Of a DNA stretch of 64,000 bases, positions 16,687-27,030 are shown piece by piece. Both the position numbers and the translations under genes were made by a program. The DNA comes from CAZUAQ01 sp964618455. GTDB lineage: Bacteria; Planctomycetota; Phycisphaerae; UBA1845; PWPN01. Where the stretch lies: positions 1 through 64,000 of the forward strand of contig CAZUAQ010000018.1 of NCBI GenBank assembly GCA_964618455.1. Reading direction: 5' to 3'. Positions within the stretch are counted from its first letter, which is position 1. Every line of letters starts with the position of its first letter. The notes under the pieces were generated by a model that was not told the DNA's origin, made no database searches, and worked only from the letters and a program-made list of their open reading frames with translations.

Positions 16687-18567
16687 ATGTTTACCCCACG
16701 TTGTACGGGGCGCGACTCCAAACCTGCGGCGCAGCCTTACTCACTCTTGTTTTTCTTGGTTTTGACTCCCACGCTGTTCGGGGCCGATCCGATTCCGACG
16801 ACGGCGGAGGACTTCGTGCTTCCCGGTACGCAGCCCAACACGCTGCCTCAGGAGATACGCCTCGAGAATCAGTGCAGCCTCTGTCACAACGTCGAGGCCA
16901 TCGGTCGTGCTTGGCAGGGCAGCATCAAGGCCCACGGCGGGCGCGATCCTCTGTTCACCGCCGCGCTGGCCATTGCCGATCAGCAGGCCCCCGGCTCCGG
17001 TGAATACTGCATCCGCTGCCACATGCCGCGCGGATGGCTGGCCGGGCGGGGCACCCCTTCCGATGGCTCCGCCATCACCGCCGGTGATCGCGAATCGGTC
17101 AACTGCGCCTTCTGTCACCAGCAGGTCGATCCCATCTATGAGCACGGCGTTTCCCCGGCCATCGACGAGTCCGTTCTCAATGCGCTCGGGGACTTCGAAC
17201 CCGACCAGGTCCACAACGGCTCGTACGTGATCGATCCGGACCCCTCCCATCTCCGCGGGCCGTTCAACAACGCCGACAGCCCGCACTCGTGGTATTTCTC
17301 CCCCTTCCATCAGTCCACCGACATCTGTGCCAACTGTCATGACTCCGGCAACCCCCTCCTGAGTCGTGACGTGGACGACACCTACCAGCTCAATGCGTAC
17401 AACACGACCGCGCCGAGCTACGAGAAGTCCGAGCAATTCCCGCTCGACCGCACCTGGAGCGAATGGTCACAGAGCGCCTTCGCCCAGGGTCCGATCGACA
17501 TGGGAGGCCGCTTCGGTGGCAACAAGACGATGGTCAGCACCTGCCAGGACTGCCACATGCCCGATACCAGCGGGCGGGCCTCCAACTGGTACGCTTTCGG
17601 TATCTACCGCGATGATCTGCCCCAGCATCATTTCAACGGGTCGTCGACCTGGCAGCTGGATGCCATTGCCAACCTCTTCCCCGAGGAAGTGGACGTCTTC
17701 AGAATCGAAGACGCCAAGCAACGCAATCTCGACATGATTCGCAACGCCGCCTCACTCGAGGTAAGCCAGTCCGGCGAGTGGCTCAAGGTCCGCGTCATTA
17801 ACGAAACAGGCCACAAGCTGCCGACCGGCTTCCCGGACGGAAGACGCATGTGGATCAACGTGGTGTACAAGGAGAATACCGGGCTCGTCATCGATGAGCG
17901 CGGCAATTACAACTTCGGCACGGGCGATCTCGACGCCGCGTCCACGAGCGTCTACGAAGCCGTGCTCGGCATGGACGAGGGCATGGCCGCCGCGACCAAC
18001 CTCCCGCCGGGTCCGTCGTATCACTTCATCCTCAACAACACGGTCATCCGGGACAGCCGCATCCCGCCGAGAGGCTTCACCAACGCGGGGTTTGCGTCGG
18101 TGCAGGCAGCGCCGGTCGACTACGCTTACAACGACGGGGTCCACTGGGATGACACGTACTACAGCATTCCCTCGAGTGCGACGACGGCGGAGGTGACGGT
18201 CTACTTCCAATCCACATCGAAGGAATACATCACCTTCCTGCGCGATGCGAATCAGACCAACTCGGCGGGGCAGACCGCCTACGACGAATGGCTGGCATCC
18301 GGAAAGTCACCACCGGTGGACATGTCCAGCGATACGCTGACGCTGATCGACGTGCATCCCCTCGACTTCGATGCTGATGGCGACGTGGACAATGGCGATC
18401 TCGCCATGGTGCAGGATTGCGCGTCCGGGCCTTACGTTCCCTACGGCCGAAGTTGTTTCCCCGCCGACCTCGATGTCGACGGCGACGTGGATCAGCAGGA
18501 TTTCGGGAAGATGCAGCGCTGCCTGAGCGGCCCGGGCATGGCCCCCGACTTCGCCTGCCTCGATTGA
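16687..18567 (+). CDS. Secreted five-heme cytochrome c with dockerin-like C-terminal repeats
   Basis: The 626-residue protein carries an N-terminal signal sequence and five CxxCH heme sites: C63 (CSLCH), C108 (CIRCH), C140 (CAFCH), C214 (CANCH) and C286 (CQDCH). The central part resembles multiheme cytochrome c-554-like electron carriers. The last ~70 residues are two EF-hand-like units ('DADGDVDNGDL', 'DVDGDVDQQDF') each followed by a 'C.SGP'-type ending, the dockerin-like tail common in Phycisphaerae extracellular proteins. AAAGGAG lies 6 nt before the ATG. The protein probably works outside the cytoplasm as an electron carrier or oxidoreductase that is held by its tail on another surface partner. 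Redox partner and substrate are unknown. Confidence 0.82.
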   Translation: MFTPRCTGRDSKPAAQPYSLLFFLVLTPTLFGADPIPTTAEDFVLPGTQPNTLPQEIRLENQCSLCHNVEAIGRAWQGSIKAHGGRDPLFTAALAIADQQAPGSGEYCIRCHMPRGWLAGRGTPSDGSAITAGDRESVNCAFCHQQVDPIYEHGVSPAIDESVLNALGDFEPDQVHNGSYVIDPDPSHLRGPFNNADSPHSWYFSPFHQSTDICANCHDSGNPLLSRDVDDTYQLNAYNTTAPSYEKSEQFPLDRTWSEWSQSAFAQGPIDMGGRFGGNKTMVSTCQDCHMPDTSGRASNWYAFGIYRDDLPQHHFNGSSTWQLDAIANLFPEEVDVFRIEDAKQRNLDMIRNAASLEVSQSGEWLKVRVINETGHKLPTGFPDGRRMWINVVYKENTGLVIDERGNYNFGTGDLDAASTSVYEAVLGMDEGMAAATNLPPGPSYHFILNNTVIRDSRIPPRGFTNAGFASVQAAPVDYAYNDGVHWDDTYYSIPSSATTAEVTVYFQSTSKEYITFLRDANQTNSAGQTAYDEWLASGKSPPVDMSSDTLTLIDVHPLDFDADGDVDNGDLAMVQDCASGPYVPYGRSCFPADLDVDGDVDQQDFGKMQRCLSGPGMAPDFACLD

Positions 18568-18598
18568 GGTCACGGCGACGCCTCGTGAAGACCACGGG

Positions 18599-18636
18599 AA
18601 AATCGCCGCCGGGACTCTCGATCTCCCGGCGGCGAT
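18599..18636 (-). terminator. Strong hairpin terminator between convergent genes
   Basis: A perfect 13-bp stem (18602-18614 with 18624-18636, 9-nt loop) is followed on the minus strand by TTTT and then CCC. It should stop the minus-strand gene ending at 18663 and, as a very stable hairpin, may also stop the cytochrome transcript coming from the other side, although no T-run follows on the plus strand. Confidence 0.65.
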
Positions 18637-18662
18637 CCCTTGCCTCAAACCGGCGGGAGATT

Positions 18663-19037
18663 TCACTCCGAGGCCGGCGTCAAGCGTGAGGTTTTAAAGG
18701 GATCAGGCTCCTCGATTTCGAACGCATAGGGAGGCAGGTAGTATTCCCAGAACGCCTCCCTCAAGTCTTCATCATCGATGGCGAAGTGCCCTTGCTTCTC
18801 GTGCTCCTCGAGCCACAGCCGCATCGCCCCGACCGCCTCAATCCCCGCCTGCTGCCAGATCACGGCGCCGCCATAACGTTCTTGAAGCGATTGATGGAAC
18901 TTGCGGTTCGACACAAGTCGCTCGGCGACCAGATCCGCCTCTTCGATCATCTTGGGCTTCGAGTAATAGCCTACCTTACCCCAGGAGGTCACGGTCAAGG
19001 CTCCGACACACAATCCCATAACGATATGCTTGTTCAC
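18663..19037 (-). CDS. Hypothetical secreted or membrane-anchored small protein
   Basis: Unrecognised 124-residue protein. The GTG start has GGGGAA 7 nt upstream. The N-terminus has a short hydrophobic stretch ('HIVMGLCVGALTVTSWG') that may be a signal or anchor. The rest is acidic and aromatic-rich, largely helical by composition, including 'ERYGGAVIWQQAGIEAVGAM' and a C-terminal proline-rich 'LPPYAFEIEEPDPF'. A strong terminator follows. It sits alone between two dockerin-tailed secreted proteins of the opposite strand. Confidence 0.55.
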   Translation of the reverse strand: MNKHIVMGLCVGALTVTSWGKVGYYSKPKMIEEADLVAERLVSNRKFHQSLQERYGGAVIWQQAGIEAVGAMRLWLEEHEKQGHFAIDDEDLREAFWEYYLPPYAFEIEEPDPFKTSRLTPASE

Positions 19038-19171
19038 GTCGCGTTCCCCGAAACAGATCTGCCCCTGTCCATCTACACATGTGCGTAGTCATGGTTCAAC
19101 TGTTCATTATTGTACGCGAGTACGCAATCTCCAAGTCCTAATTTGCATTGATTTCAACCGGATGCGCGTGG

Positions 19172-19177
19172 TATCGT
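19172..19177 (+). promoter_or_regulatory. Possible -10 box for a leaderless transcript
   Basis: TATCGT fits TAnnnT and lies 7 nt before the ATG at 19185, which has no Shine-Dalgarno sequence. It is one of several such arrangements in the window; the match is weak here. Confidence 0.3.
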
Positions 19178-19184
19178 GGATGAA

Positions 19185-21995
19185 ATGAAGCGGAGGCGAA
19201 CTCAGTCACTGGCGAGCTGTATCTTCGGAATCGTGTCTATCATGACATCGATGAGCCGGGCGGGCACCTGGGTCGGTGATAACGACGGACTGGTCAACCT
19301 CACTGTCAACGGCATCGGGATCGCCGCGTCGAATCCTGATACGCTCTACCTCCAGGCGCGATCGCTCGGGGTGTACAAGAGCACCGACGGAGGCGCGACG
19401 TGGTCGAAGACCTCCTCCTTCAACAATGACAACGGCCCGGGCTACGATCACCTGATCCACACGGGCCCGACCGTTCATCCCACTGACGCCTCCATCGTCT
19501 GGGTCGCCAGTGGCGGCCGTGTGTACAAGACGACCGATGGGGGCGGTTCCTGGCAACTGTCCAGCAGCGGCACAACGGTCAACAACTGCAATGGGGTTCA
19601 TGGGGTCGTCGTCGATCCCACCGATGCGGATCATCTTCTTGCCGGAACGATCGTCGCGGGCTGCGATGGTGGCGTCTTCGAATCGATTGATGGCGGCGAT
19701 ACGTGGACGAATATCGCCGGTTCCAACATGCCGGGTTCGGGTGTGGGCAACGATGCCTGGCCGATCGTGATTGATCCTTCGGTGCCGACACGCGTTTACT
19801 GTGGATCCCCGCACAACTCGTTCTACCGTTCGATCGACGGCGGCAACTCGTGGATCAACGATCCCCCCGTCTCCGGCGATCACAGTACATATGCGTTGAC
19901 AGTTAACCCGCTGGCCACGAACGAGGTCTTCTGTCGTGAAGTCGGGGGGACGTGGCAGAGTAGCGATTACGGCGACACGTGGGTACGCCGGACGCAATGG
20001 TTCAATGACCGCGCGTTCACCGTGATGCGCTTCGCCCCATCGAATCCGCAAATCGCCTACGCCTTGGTCGGTGATGAGATCTGGCGCAGCTCGAACAACG
20101 GAAACGACTGGACACAGGTTCAATCCCTGATCGGTGGACCGCGCTGCCTGGAAGTGGATCCCGCCGATCCCGATACCATTTACGTCGGCACCGCCGGCCT
20201 GGGCATGTTCAAGAGTACCGATGGCGGTGCCACGTTCAGCGAGATCAACAACGGCCTCCCCATGACCGCGCAGATCCGCGGATGGCAGACGTTCGGGGAT
20301 CCGCTCGATCCCGGCGGCATGTATTGCGTTCTCGAAGGCAACACCATCTATCATCGTGCCTCCGACGAAGATACGTGGAGCTACTACAGCGTGCTTCCAG
20401 GCGGTGGACTGCCGGTCATCCAGATCGAGCGCCATCGCCCGAACCGATGGTATTGGGCGGATGGCGTGCTATGGCGATCGCTCGATTCCGGCAAGACGTG
20501 GGAGGCAGTGTACGATAACGGCAGTTCGACATCGGTTTTCGATGTCTGGCTGGACCCGCGGAAGTGCGGGCGCCTTGTTCTGGGCGATCGTGACGGAAGC
20601 CGAGTGCTCACCAGCGACGATGGCGGTGACTCCTGGACGATACGTGGCCAGGTCCCTTCGTTTGATGGTTACCTGGGCGGCATCTGCGGCGACCCGTTCG
20701 ATGAGAACGTGTACCTCATCGCCGCCTCTCCGTTGTACCACTCCGGTGGGCAGAACGGCTATGTCTGGCGCTCCATGGATGGTGGCGCGAACTGGACGCA
20801 CATCCGCGACGGCATGTTTTACGGCGATTGGCGGATCGGTCACGGGTACTGGCGGCTGGTGGGTGGTGAGATGCGCCAGGAGCAAACCTGCTGCGGCGGC
20901 TATCATGTCAACCTCGACGGCGCGACTTTCGGCGACGGCGTTTACGAATGCCGAATACGCATCCTCGATTCCAATGAAGGTCAGACCCAGTACTGGGCGG
21001 GCATGCTGATCCGGACGGCCTCGCCCGACAGCCAGTTCACCGACTCCGGCTGGCTCGTCTTCATGCGGCGGAACGGTGTGATCGCGTTATGGAATGTTGT
21101 GGATCAGACGGTGATCAATGCGGCCGAAGTGCCCATCGTCAGCGACACGTCGCAGTTCGTCACGATCCGGCTGGAAGCCAACGGCAACCAGTTCGCGCTT
21201 TATGCCGATGACACACTGGTCGGCATGTACACCGACTCGAACCATCGCTTCGACGGCCCCGGTTACGTGGCGCTGCAGACCAATCGCACGCAGGCCGCGT
21301 TTGATGACCTGTCGATCACGGGGGGGAGCAGTTTCAGCGACTCATTCGATCCCGCGACCCAGTTCGGCGCGTACTGGGGCCGATGGGTCTCGGCGGATCC
21401 GCACACGCCCGGTCGATTCGCCTACGCCACACAGTGGGGCGGGCTCTGGTTCAGCACGGATCACGGGGCTTCCTGGTACCGCATCTCGACCGATGCCCAG
21501 GGAGGATACCTGCACTACCGGCCGCTCTTCTCCCTGCTTCGCGGCGGCAATCTCTATGCATGCAGCGGAACGGGTTACAGTTGGCGCATTCACAGCTACC
21601 GGGATGACGGACTCACGAGGCAGGCCGTCGGCCAGCCGCTTTCCTACAGCACGTGGCTCCTCGGCGAGGACCCGCATGACGCGAATCGTCTCTACGCCGC
21701 CTTGTACGATCTCGGCATCAGTGTGTATGAAGGCGACGACATCGTGGGCGATCTCGCGTCTTCGATTCCGGTGCGGATCGATGCCGATGCGGACGGCGAC
21801 GTGGATCTTTCGGATTACGGAAAGATCCAGGCCTGCCTGAGCGGCTCCGGTTTTCCTTCGACCGATCCGGAATGCACACGGTTCTGGATGGATGGGGACG
21901 ATGACGTCGATGTAGATGACCTTGCCGAATTCACCGATTGCATGGCGGGAAGTTTGATCGCACCCGATCCCGCCTGCGACTGCCCCACGCCCTGA
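19185..21995 (+). CDS. Secreted Asp-box (BNR/sortilin-like) protein with dockerin-like tail
   Basis: Large extracellular protein (936 aa) with a signal peptide ending near 'MSRAGT'. About eleven Asp-box motifs (S-x-D-x-G-x-x-W type) are spread along it, such as 'KSTDGGATW', 'ESIDGGDTW', 'RSLDSGKTW' and 'RSMDGGANW', indicating one or two beta-propellers of the BNR/VPS10-like type. Between propeller repeats, about residues 550-715, sits a concanavalin-like beta-sandwich ('DGVYECRIRILDS', 'WAGMLIRTASP'). The C-terminus holds two EF-hand-like units ('DADADGDVDLSDY', 'DGDDDVDVDDL') with 'CLSG' and 'CMAG' endings, as in the cytochrome upstream. A GTG at 19176 is a possible alternative start. Such proteins bind or cleave glycans; no catalytic residues can be assigned with confidence. 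Confidence 0.8.
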   Translation: MKRRRTQSLASCIFGIVSIMTSMSRAGTWVGDNDGLVNLTVNGIGIAASNPDTLYLQARSLGVYKSTDGGATWSKTSSFNNDNGPGYDHLIHTGPTVHPTDASIVWVASGGRVYKTTDGGGSWQLSSSGTTVNNCNGVHGVVVDPTDADHLLAGTIVAGCDGGVFESIDGGDTWTNIAGSNMPGSGVGNDAWPIVIDPSVPTRVYCGSPHNSFYRSIDGGNSWINDPPVSGDHSTYALTVNPLATNEVFCREVGGTWQSSDYGDTWVRRTQWFNDRAFTVMRFAPSNPQIAYALVGDEIWRSSNNGNDWTQVQSLIGGPRCLEVDPADPDTIYVGTAGLGMFKSTDGGATFSEINNGLPMTAQIRGWQTFGDPLDPGGMYCVLEGNTIYHRASDEDTWSYYSVLPGGGLPVIQIERHRPNRWYWADGVLWRSLDSGKTWEAVYDNGSSTSVFDVWLDPRKCGRLVLGDRDGSRVLTSDDGGDSWTIRGQVPSFDGYLGGICGDPFDENVYLIAASPLYHSGGQNGYVWRSMDGGANWTHIRDGMFYGDWRIGHGYWRLVGGEMRQEQTCCGGYHVNLDGATFGDGVYECRIRILDSNEGQTQYWAGMLIRTASPDSQFTDSGWLVFMRRNGVIALWNVVDQTVINAAEVPIVSDTSQFVTIRLEANGNQFALYADDTLVGMYTDSNHRFDGPGYVALQTNRTQAAFDDLSITGGSSFSDSFDPATQFGAYWGRWVSADPHTPGRFAYATQWGGLWFSTDHGASWYRISTDAQGGYLHYRPLFSLLRGGNLYACSGTGYSWRIHSYRDDGLTRQAVGQPLSYSTWLLGEDPHDANRLYAALYDLGISVYEGDDIVGDLASSIPVRIDADADGDVDLSDYGKIQACLSGSGFPSTDPECTRFWMDGDDDVDVDDLAEFTDCMAGSLIAPDPACDCPTP

Positions 21996-22029
21996 TGATT
22001 GAGCAATCGCGGAGGCTGGCTCACCCACA

Positions 22030-23145
22030 CTACCACCCCAACAAATCCAGCACCGCCTCGCACGCGCGGCTGAGGCCGAACGCGCCCAGTTGATCGCGGC
22101 GCAGCCAACGCGCGGGTCGGCCCGCGATGCGGGTCACGCGTTTGCCTTTCGGGACCTCGGCGCGATGGACATGGAACGTCATGCGTCGATGCGAGAGAAG
22201 TCGTGTGACGTTGCCGAGGGAATTCGGATCCATGCTCGCGCCGTCGGGAAGATCGCGAAGCAGTCGCTTCCGCGCGGCGGTGAGCGACTCGCCCTCGTCG
22301 AGCGTGACGCCGGGCAGTTCCCACAACCCCGCCCAGAGTCCCTCTTCCGGCCTCTGCACGAAAAGCAGCGTCTTGCCGCGCTGCACGGCCGCCACGACCA
22401 CTGACGCCGCTTTCACTTTCGTCCGCTTGGCGGCGGCGGGGATGCGATCCGTCGTACCGTTCGTACCCGCTTCGCACATCATCCGCAACGGACAGAGCAG
22501 GCAGTTCGGCGCTTTCGGCGAGCACACCGTCGCCCCCAGTTCCATCAGCGCCTGGTTGAATCGCCCGACGTGCTTACGCGGCAGCAGCTTCTCCGCCTCC
22601 GCCCAGAGATGTGCCTGCACATCGGTCCGTCCGACGTCCGCCTCGATGCCCAGCACGCGGGTCAGCACGCGAATGACATTACCGTCCAGCACGGCGGCCC
22701 GCGTGTCGTGAGCGATCGACGCGATGGCCCCGGCGGTGTAGCGCCCCACGCCCGGCAAACGCATCAGCGCGTCCACCTCCGCCGGCACCTCGCCCCCGAA
22801 CTCCTCGACGACCATGCACGCGGCGGCGTGAAGGTTCCGCGCCCGGCGGTAATAGCCCAGCCCGGACCACATCGCCAAGACGTCGTCTAGGTCCGCCGCC
22901 GCCAGATCGCGCACCGTCGGGTAACGGGCCATGAACCGATCGAAGTACGGTACGACCGTCGCGACCTGCGTTTGCTGAAGCATGAACTCCGCCAGCAGCT
23001 GGGCGTAACCGTCGCCCTCGCAACGCCGCCACGGCAGGTCGCGCTTCGCCCGGTCGTACCAACGCACCAGCCGGGACCGGAACGCTCTTGCCGCCTCGCG
23101 ATCCAACGCGGGGAATTGCTCTGGTTTGTCAACCTTCTGATTCAA
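22030..23145 (-). CDS. mutY: A/G-specific adenine glycosylase
   Basis: Base-excision repair enzyme that removes adenine paired with 8-oxoguanine. It shows the helix-hairpin-helix 'LMRLPGVGRYTAGAIASIA', the catalytic Asp in 'VLDGNVIRVLTR', the iron-sulfur loop C-x6-C-x2-C-x5-C ('CSPKAPNCLLCPLRMMC') and a C-terminal NUDIX-like 8-oxoG recognition domain ('RPEEGLWAGLWELPGV'). I chose a TTG start at 23145, with GGAGAG 8 nt upstream, giving 371 residues, the usual family length. Longer frames reaching ATGs at 23289 or 23298 would overlap the divergent hydrolase start and add a low-complexity Arg-rich extension. Confidence 0.9.
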   Translation of the reverse strand: MNQKVDKPEQFPALDREAARAFRSRLVRWYDRAKRDLPWRRCEGDGYAQLLAEFMLQQTQVATVVPYFDRFMARYPTVRDLAAADLDDVLAMWSGLGYYRRARNLHAAACMVVEEFGGEVPAEVDALMRLPGVGRYTAGAIASIAHDTRAAVLDGNVIRVLTRVLGIEADVGRTDVQAHLWAEAEKLLPRKHVGRFNQALMELGATVCSPKAPNCLLCPLRMMCEAGTNGTTDRIPAAAKRTKVKAASVVVAAVQRGKTLLFVQRPEEGLWAGLWELPGVTLDEGESLTAARKRLLRDLPDGASMDPNSLGNVTRLLSHRRMTFHVHRAEVPKGKRVTRIAGRPARWLRRDQLGAFGLSRACEAVLDLLGW

Positions 23146-23283
23146 TCGTTTGACTCTCCGCCGGCGTACAGTCCGGCCTTCGCGCGAGTTTCTGCCGAAG
23201 TGCACACGCGACCTGACGCCGCCATTCTCACGCTCGATCCGCAAAGCACAAGCACGCCGGTAGTCGCCCCACCGCCTTTGCAC

Positions 23284-23289
23284 TACCAT
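23284..23289 (+). promoter_or_regulatory. Possible -10 box for a leaderless transcript
   Basis: TACCAT lies 7 nt before the hydrolase ATG at 23297, which lacks a Shine-Dalgarno sequence. The position fits transcription starting at, or within a base or two of, the start codon. Confidence 0.4.
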
Positions 23290-23296
23290 CGGCCCC

Positions 23297-24133
23297 ATGA
23301 TCACGTGTGAGATGTTACGCCTGCGGCTTTCCGATGGGTACGAAGGTTTCGCGCGGTTGTGGATGCCGGAGCGTCCGGTCGGCGGGCTGCTGTACTTGCA
23401 CGGCATCCAGTCTCACGGTTTGTGGTACGAAGGGTCGGCTCAACGGCTGGCGGAGGCGGGGCTGGCGGTGCTGCTGCCCGATCGCCGCGGGAGTGGCCGG
23501 AACGAAGTCGATCGCGGGCACACGCCGTCGGCGCGGCGGTTGCTGACCGACGTGGCGGAGTATCTGGACGAGCTGCATGTGCTCACCGGGCTGGCGCGAT
23601 TCCACATACTCGGCGTGAGTTGGGGCGGCAAACTGGGCCTGGCGTACCAGCGGCACGAGCCGTCGCGCGTGGAGTCGCTCACGCTTTCGGCGCCGGGACT
23701 CTTTGCGAAGGTGGACTTCCCGCTGGCGAGGAAAGTCCGCGTGGCGATCTCCGCGTACACGATGGGCAAGACGCTGTTCGAGATCCCGCTGCAGGACCCC
23801 ACGCTGTTCACCACCGACCCTGAGCGTCAGGTGTTCATCCGCGACGATGCGCTGGCATTGATGAAGGTGACCGCCAGTTTTCTGCTGGCCTCGCACTGGC
23901 TCGACCGCTACGCCACCGGCGTCGATCGCGACGGTCCCGCCTGCCCCCTGCGCCTCCTTCTCGCCGAGCACGACCGCATCATCGACAATGACAAGACCGC
24001 CGCCTTCGTCCGCAGGCTGAGCTGGCCCGACCGCACGATCACGATCTACGACAGCGCGCACCATACGCTGGAGTTCGAGAAAGACGGCGGGCGGTACGTG
24101 GACGACCTGGTGAGTTGGTACGATGGTCGATGA
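23297..24133 (+). CDS. Alpha/beta hydrolase (lysophospholipase-like)
   Basis: Cytoplasmic serine hydrolase of 278 residues with the complete catalytic triad visible: Ser108 in the nucleophile elbow 'GVSWGG', Asp226 in 'LAEHDRIID', and His255 or His256 in 'SAHHTLEFE'. The oxyanion region 'YLHGIQSHGLWY' is also present. The fold resembles monoacylglycerol-lipase/lysophospholipase-type members, which cut esters of acyl chains, but the substrate is not defined. It is divergent from mutY. Confidence 0.85.
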   Translation: MITCEMLRLRLSDGYEGFARLWMPERPVGGLLYLHGIQSHGLWYEGSAQRLAEAGLAVLLPDRRGSGRNEVDRGHTPSARRLLTDVAEYLDELHVLTGLARFHILGVSWGGKLGLAYQRHEPSRVESLTLSAPGLFAKVDFPLARKVRVAISAYTMGKTLFEIPLQDPTLFTTDPERQVFIRDDALALMKVTASFLLASHWLDRYATGVDRDGPACPLRLLLAEHDRIIDNDKTAAFVRRLSWPDRTITIYDSAHHTLEFEKDGGRYVDDLVSWYDGR

Positions 24134-24181
24134 AATCTCAGGCACATCTCAAGTGCACTCGGAACCGGGGTATCACCGGGA

Positions 24182-24817
24182 TCACACGGAGCGATGAGCA
24201 CGCCAATTGCTTTCCTCAAGCGTGAATCTGTCGAAATGGGCGTCGAAGGACGAATCGAGCGGACTGCAGGCATAGAGGCCGAAGCGCACGGGTTGATTCG
24301 GCGGCGGAGGCGGATCGCGCCGGGCCGTATCGGGCGTCGTGGGCCCAAGCGCGTGCAGGTGAAAGATGCGCATCTGCTGGAAGGCGACTCCGTCGGAGGA
24401 TGATTCGATGAGAAAATCCGGTCCCCGACGGCTGAGGCGGTACCACATGACAACCGGCGTGGCGATGTCGGTCGTCGCCCAGTCGGAGTGACCGCCATTG
24501 GTGACGACACTGCCGAGTCGCGAGTAGTTCGCGTTCTCATATTCGACCGACGCCTTGAACCAATGGTCACTGTCGAGATGAATGATCAGACCACACTGGT
24601 CAAAGCGCTGTCGATAGGCAAAGGAGGCTCTGACGGTGAGAGTGAAGTTGTCGCGGCGCTCGATCAGCAAGGCGGGGGCGTTGTCGTTGCGAAAGCCGTA
24701 GTAGGTGCGCTGCCAGAAGTCCGTCTGCGGTTGGGTGGTAATCGTGACGGATTGATCGGTGACGGTGTACCTCTCCGGCGGATGAAGCCAACTGGCTGAT
24801 GAGAAGTCGGGGGTCAT
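24182..24817 (-). CDS. DUF1349-family protein (concanavalin-like fold)
   Basis: This 211-residue cytoplasmic protein matches the DUF1349 family (yeast YDR109/'regulation of enolase'-like concanavalin A fold): 'DFWQRTYYGFRNDNAPALL', 'QCGLIIHLDSDHWFKASVEY', 'SRLGSVVTNGGHSDWATTDI' and 'RFGLYACSPLDSSFDAHFD'. The start at 24817 has CAGGAA about 8 nt upstream; an earlier in-frame start has no ribosome site. Members are small single-domain proteins of unknown biochemical role that may bind carbohydrate. It is convergent with the alpha/beta hydrolase. Confidence 0.82.
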   Translation of the reverse strand: MTPDFSSASWLHPPERYTVTDQSVTITTQPQTDFWQRTYYGFRNDNAPALLIERRDNFTLTVRASFAYRQRFDQCGLIIHLDSDHWFKASVEYENANYSRLGSVVTNGGHSDWATTDIATPVVMWYRLSRRGPDFLIESSSDGVAFQQMRIFHLHALGPTTPDTARRDPPPPPNQPVRFGLYACSPLDSSFDAHFDRFTLEESNWRAHRSV

Positions 24818-24943
24818 GCGTGATTCCTGATAATGCGAGAGTGTAACCGTCTTGTGCTGTGCCCGATGCAACTCGCGGCAATTCGGATCGGAGAGCCCCG
24901 CATCGATTCTGTAGTGGCGTGTGGGCTCCTGTCGCGGGATTCC

Positions 24944-25633
24944 TTACGCGAACACCACCAGCGCACCATGTTCAATGGAAAGTCTTGCCGCTTTGTGCAG
25001 AGTCAGGCAAGTGTAGGACTCGATGCCGTAGCGTTTCCAGCGTTGATCGCCTTCTCCTTGCGATTCTGCCGACTCAAAGACTTCGTCACTCTCCGGATCC
25101 AGGTCCAGCGGCAGTTCGAGCTGTTCGGCCAGCACCCGGGTCTCCTCGAGCAAACGAACGGATGAGCCTACGAGTCCACCAGGGATTTCAAGATCTTCGG
25201 GCGGCAGCAATACATCAGGAAAATCCTGCGGAACGTAGAAGCCCTCGGCATCGCTGTGGTTGATGAGATGATCGAATGCCCTGTTGGCGGCCTTCCTGCC
25301 AAACAGACTCTTCCAGAAGGATGCTCCCGAGTTGGAGACCGACTTGTAATACTCCTGCAGAACGGGATCCTCCGGCGCGTCGGCTCCCCCCGGCTCGGGC
25401 AGCGTCGCCCCCAGCTCAAGATGTGCGGCGATCCGCCGGAGGTAGTGAAGTCCCGAGTAGCCGAACATATCTGCCGACCAGTCAGGACAGTTCTCCGGCT
25501 CGGTGTGTGGCGACAAACCGGCGGATTCCAGAAATCGGTTCAGTCGCTCCACCTCATTGCGAAACCAATTCGCCCCTTCTTCATCTACTGTCACAAGGTC
25601 CGCATAGTAGCCAACGCAAACACACAATCCCAT
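24944..25633 (-). CDS. Hypothetical protein
   Basis: Unrecognised 229-residue, acidic, soluble protein. The ATG at 25633 is well supported by GAGGGG 7 nt upstream, and the N-terminus then reads 'MGLCVCVGYYADLV'. The 'FGYSGLHYLRRIAAHL' segment and a late 'YTCLTLHKAARLSIEHG' helix suggest an alpha-rich fold. Small acidic single-gene proteins of this look are sometimes toxin-immunity partners, but no toxin gene is nearby, so I do not propose that role. Confidence 0.65.
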   Translation of the reverse strand: MGLCVCVGYYADLVTVDEEGANWFRNEVERLNRFLESAGLSPHTEPENCPDWSADMFGYSGLHYLRRIAAHLELGATLPEPGGADAPEDPVLQEYYKSVSNSGASFWKSLFGRKAANRAFDHLINHSDAEGFYVPQDFPDVLLPPEDLEIPGGLVGSSVRLLEETRVLAEQLELPLDLDPESDEVFESAESQGEGDQRWKRYGIESYTCLTLHKAARLSIEHGALVVFA

Positions 25634-25819
25634 GGTATATCCCCTCAAGCCTACTACTTCGTCGAGGCTGATTCTGAATCTTTCCACCCGGCCCAGATCC
25701 TCTGCCCCTGGCTAACGGCGTTTGGCCCTTCGAGCCTGGGTCTTGATTGTTCTCGAACTTGGGACTTGATTGCTCCCAAGCAGTGGTGCTGAGAATTCCC
25801 TGAATCGCCGATATCATGT

Positions 25820-25843
25820 CTTCGCGACTTCGCGACTTCGCGC
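25820..25843. repeat. Short tandem repeat, 8-bp unit CTTCGCGA
   Basis: Two exact copies of CTTCGCGA and a third that differs at its last base (CTTCGCGC), between the pdxA end and the hypothetical gene. No spacers or further copies are present; it looks like slippage in a non-coding stretch. Confidence 0.7.
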
Positions 25844-25868
25844 GAGACAAAAACCGCCCTCGAGAGAT

Positions 25869-27026
<1,158 letters not shown>

Positions 27027-27030
27027 GGCA

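Noticed and set aside
24944..25633. Toxin-immunity pair with the DUF1349 neighbour
   Set aside because: No toxin domain or secretion signal is visible in either gene.
25820..25843. CTTCGCGA repeats as a CRISPR or attachment site
   Set aside because: Only two and a half adjacent 8-bp copies without spacers, and no cas or integrase gene nearby.
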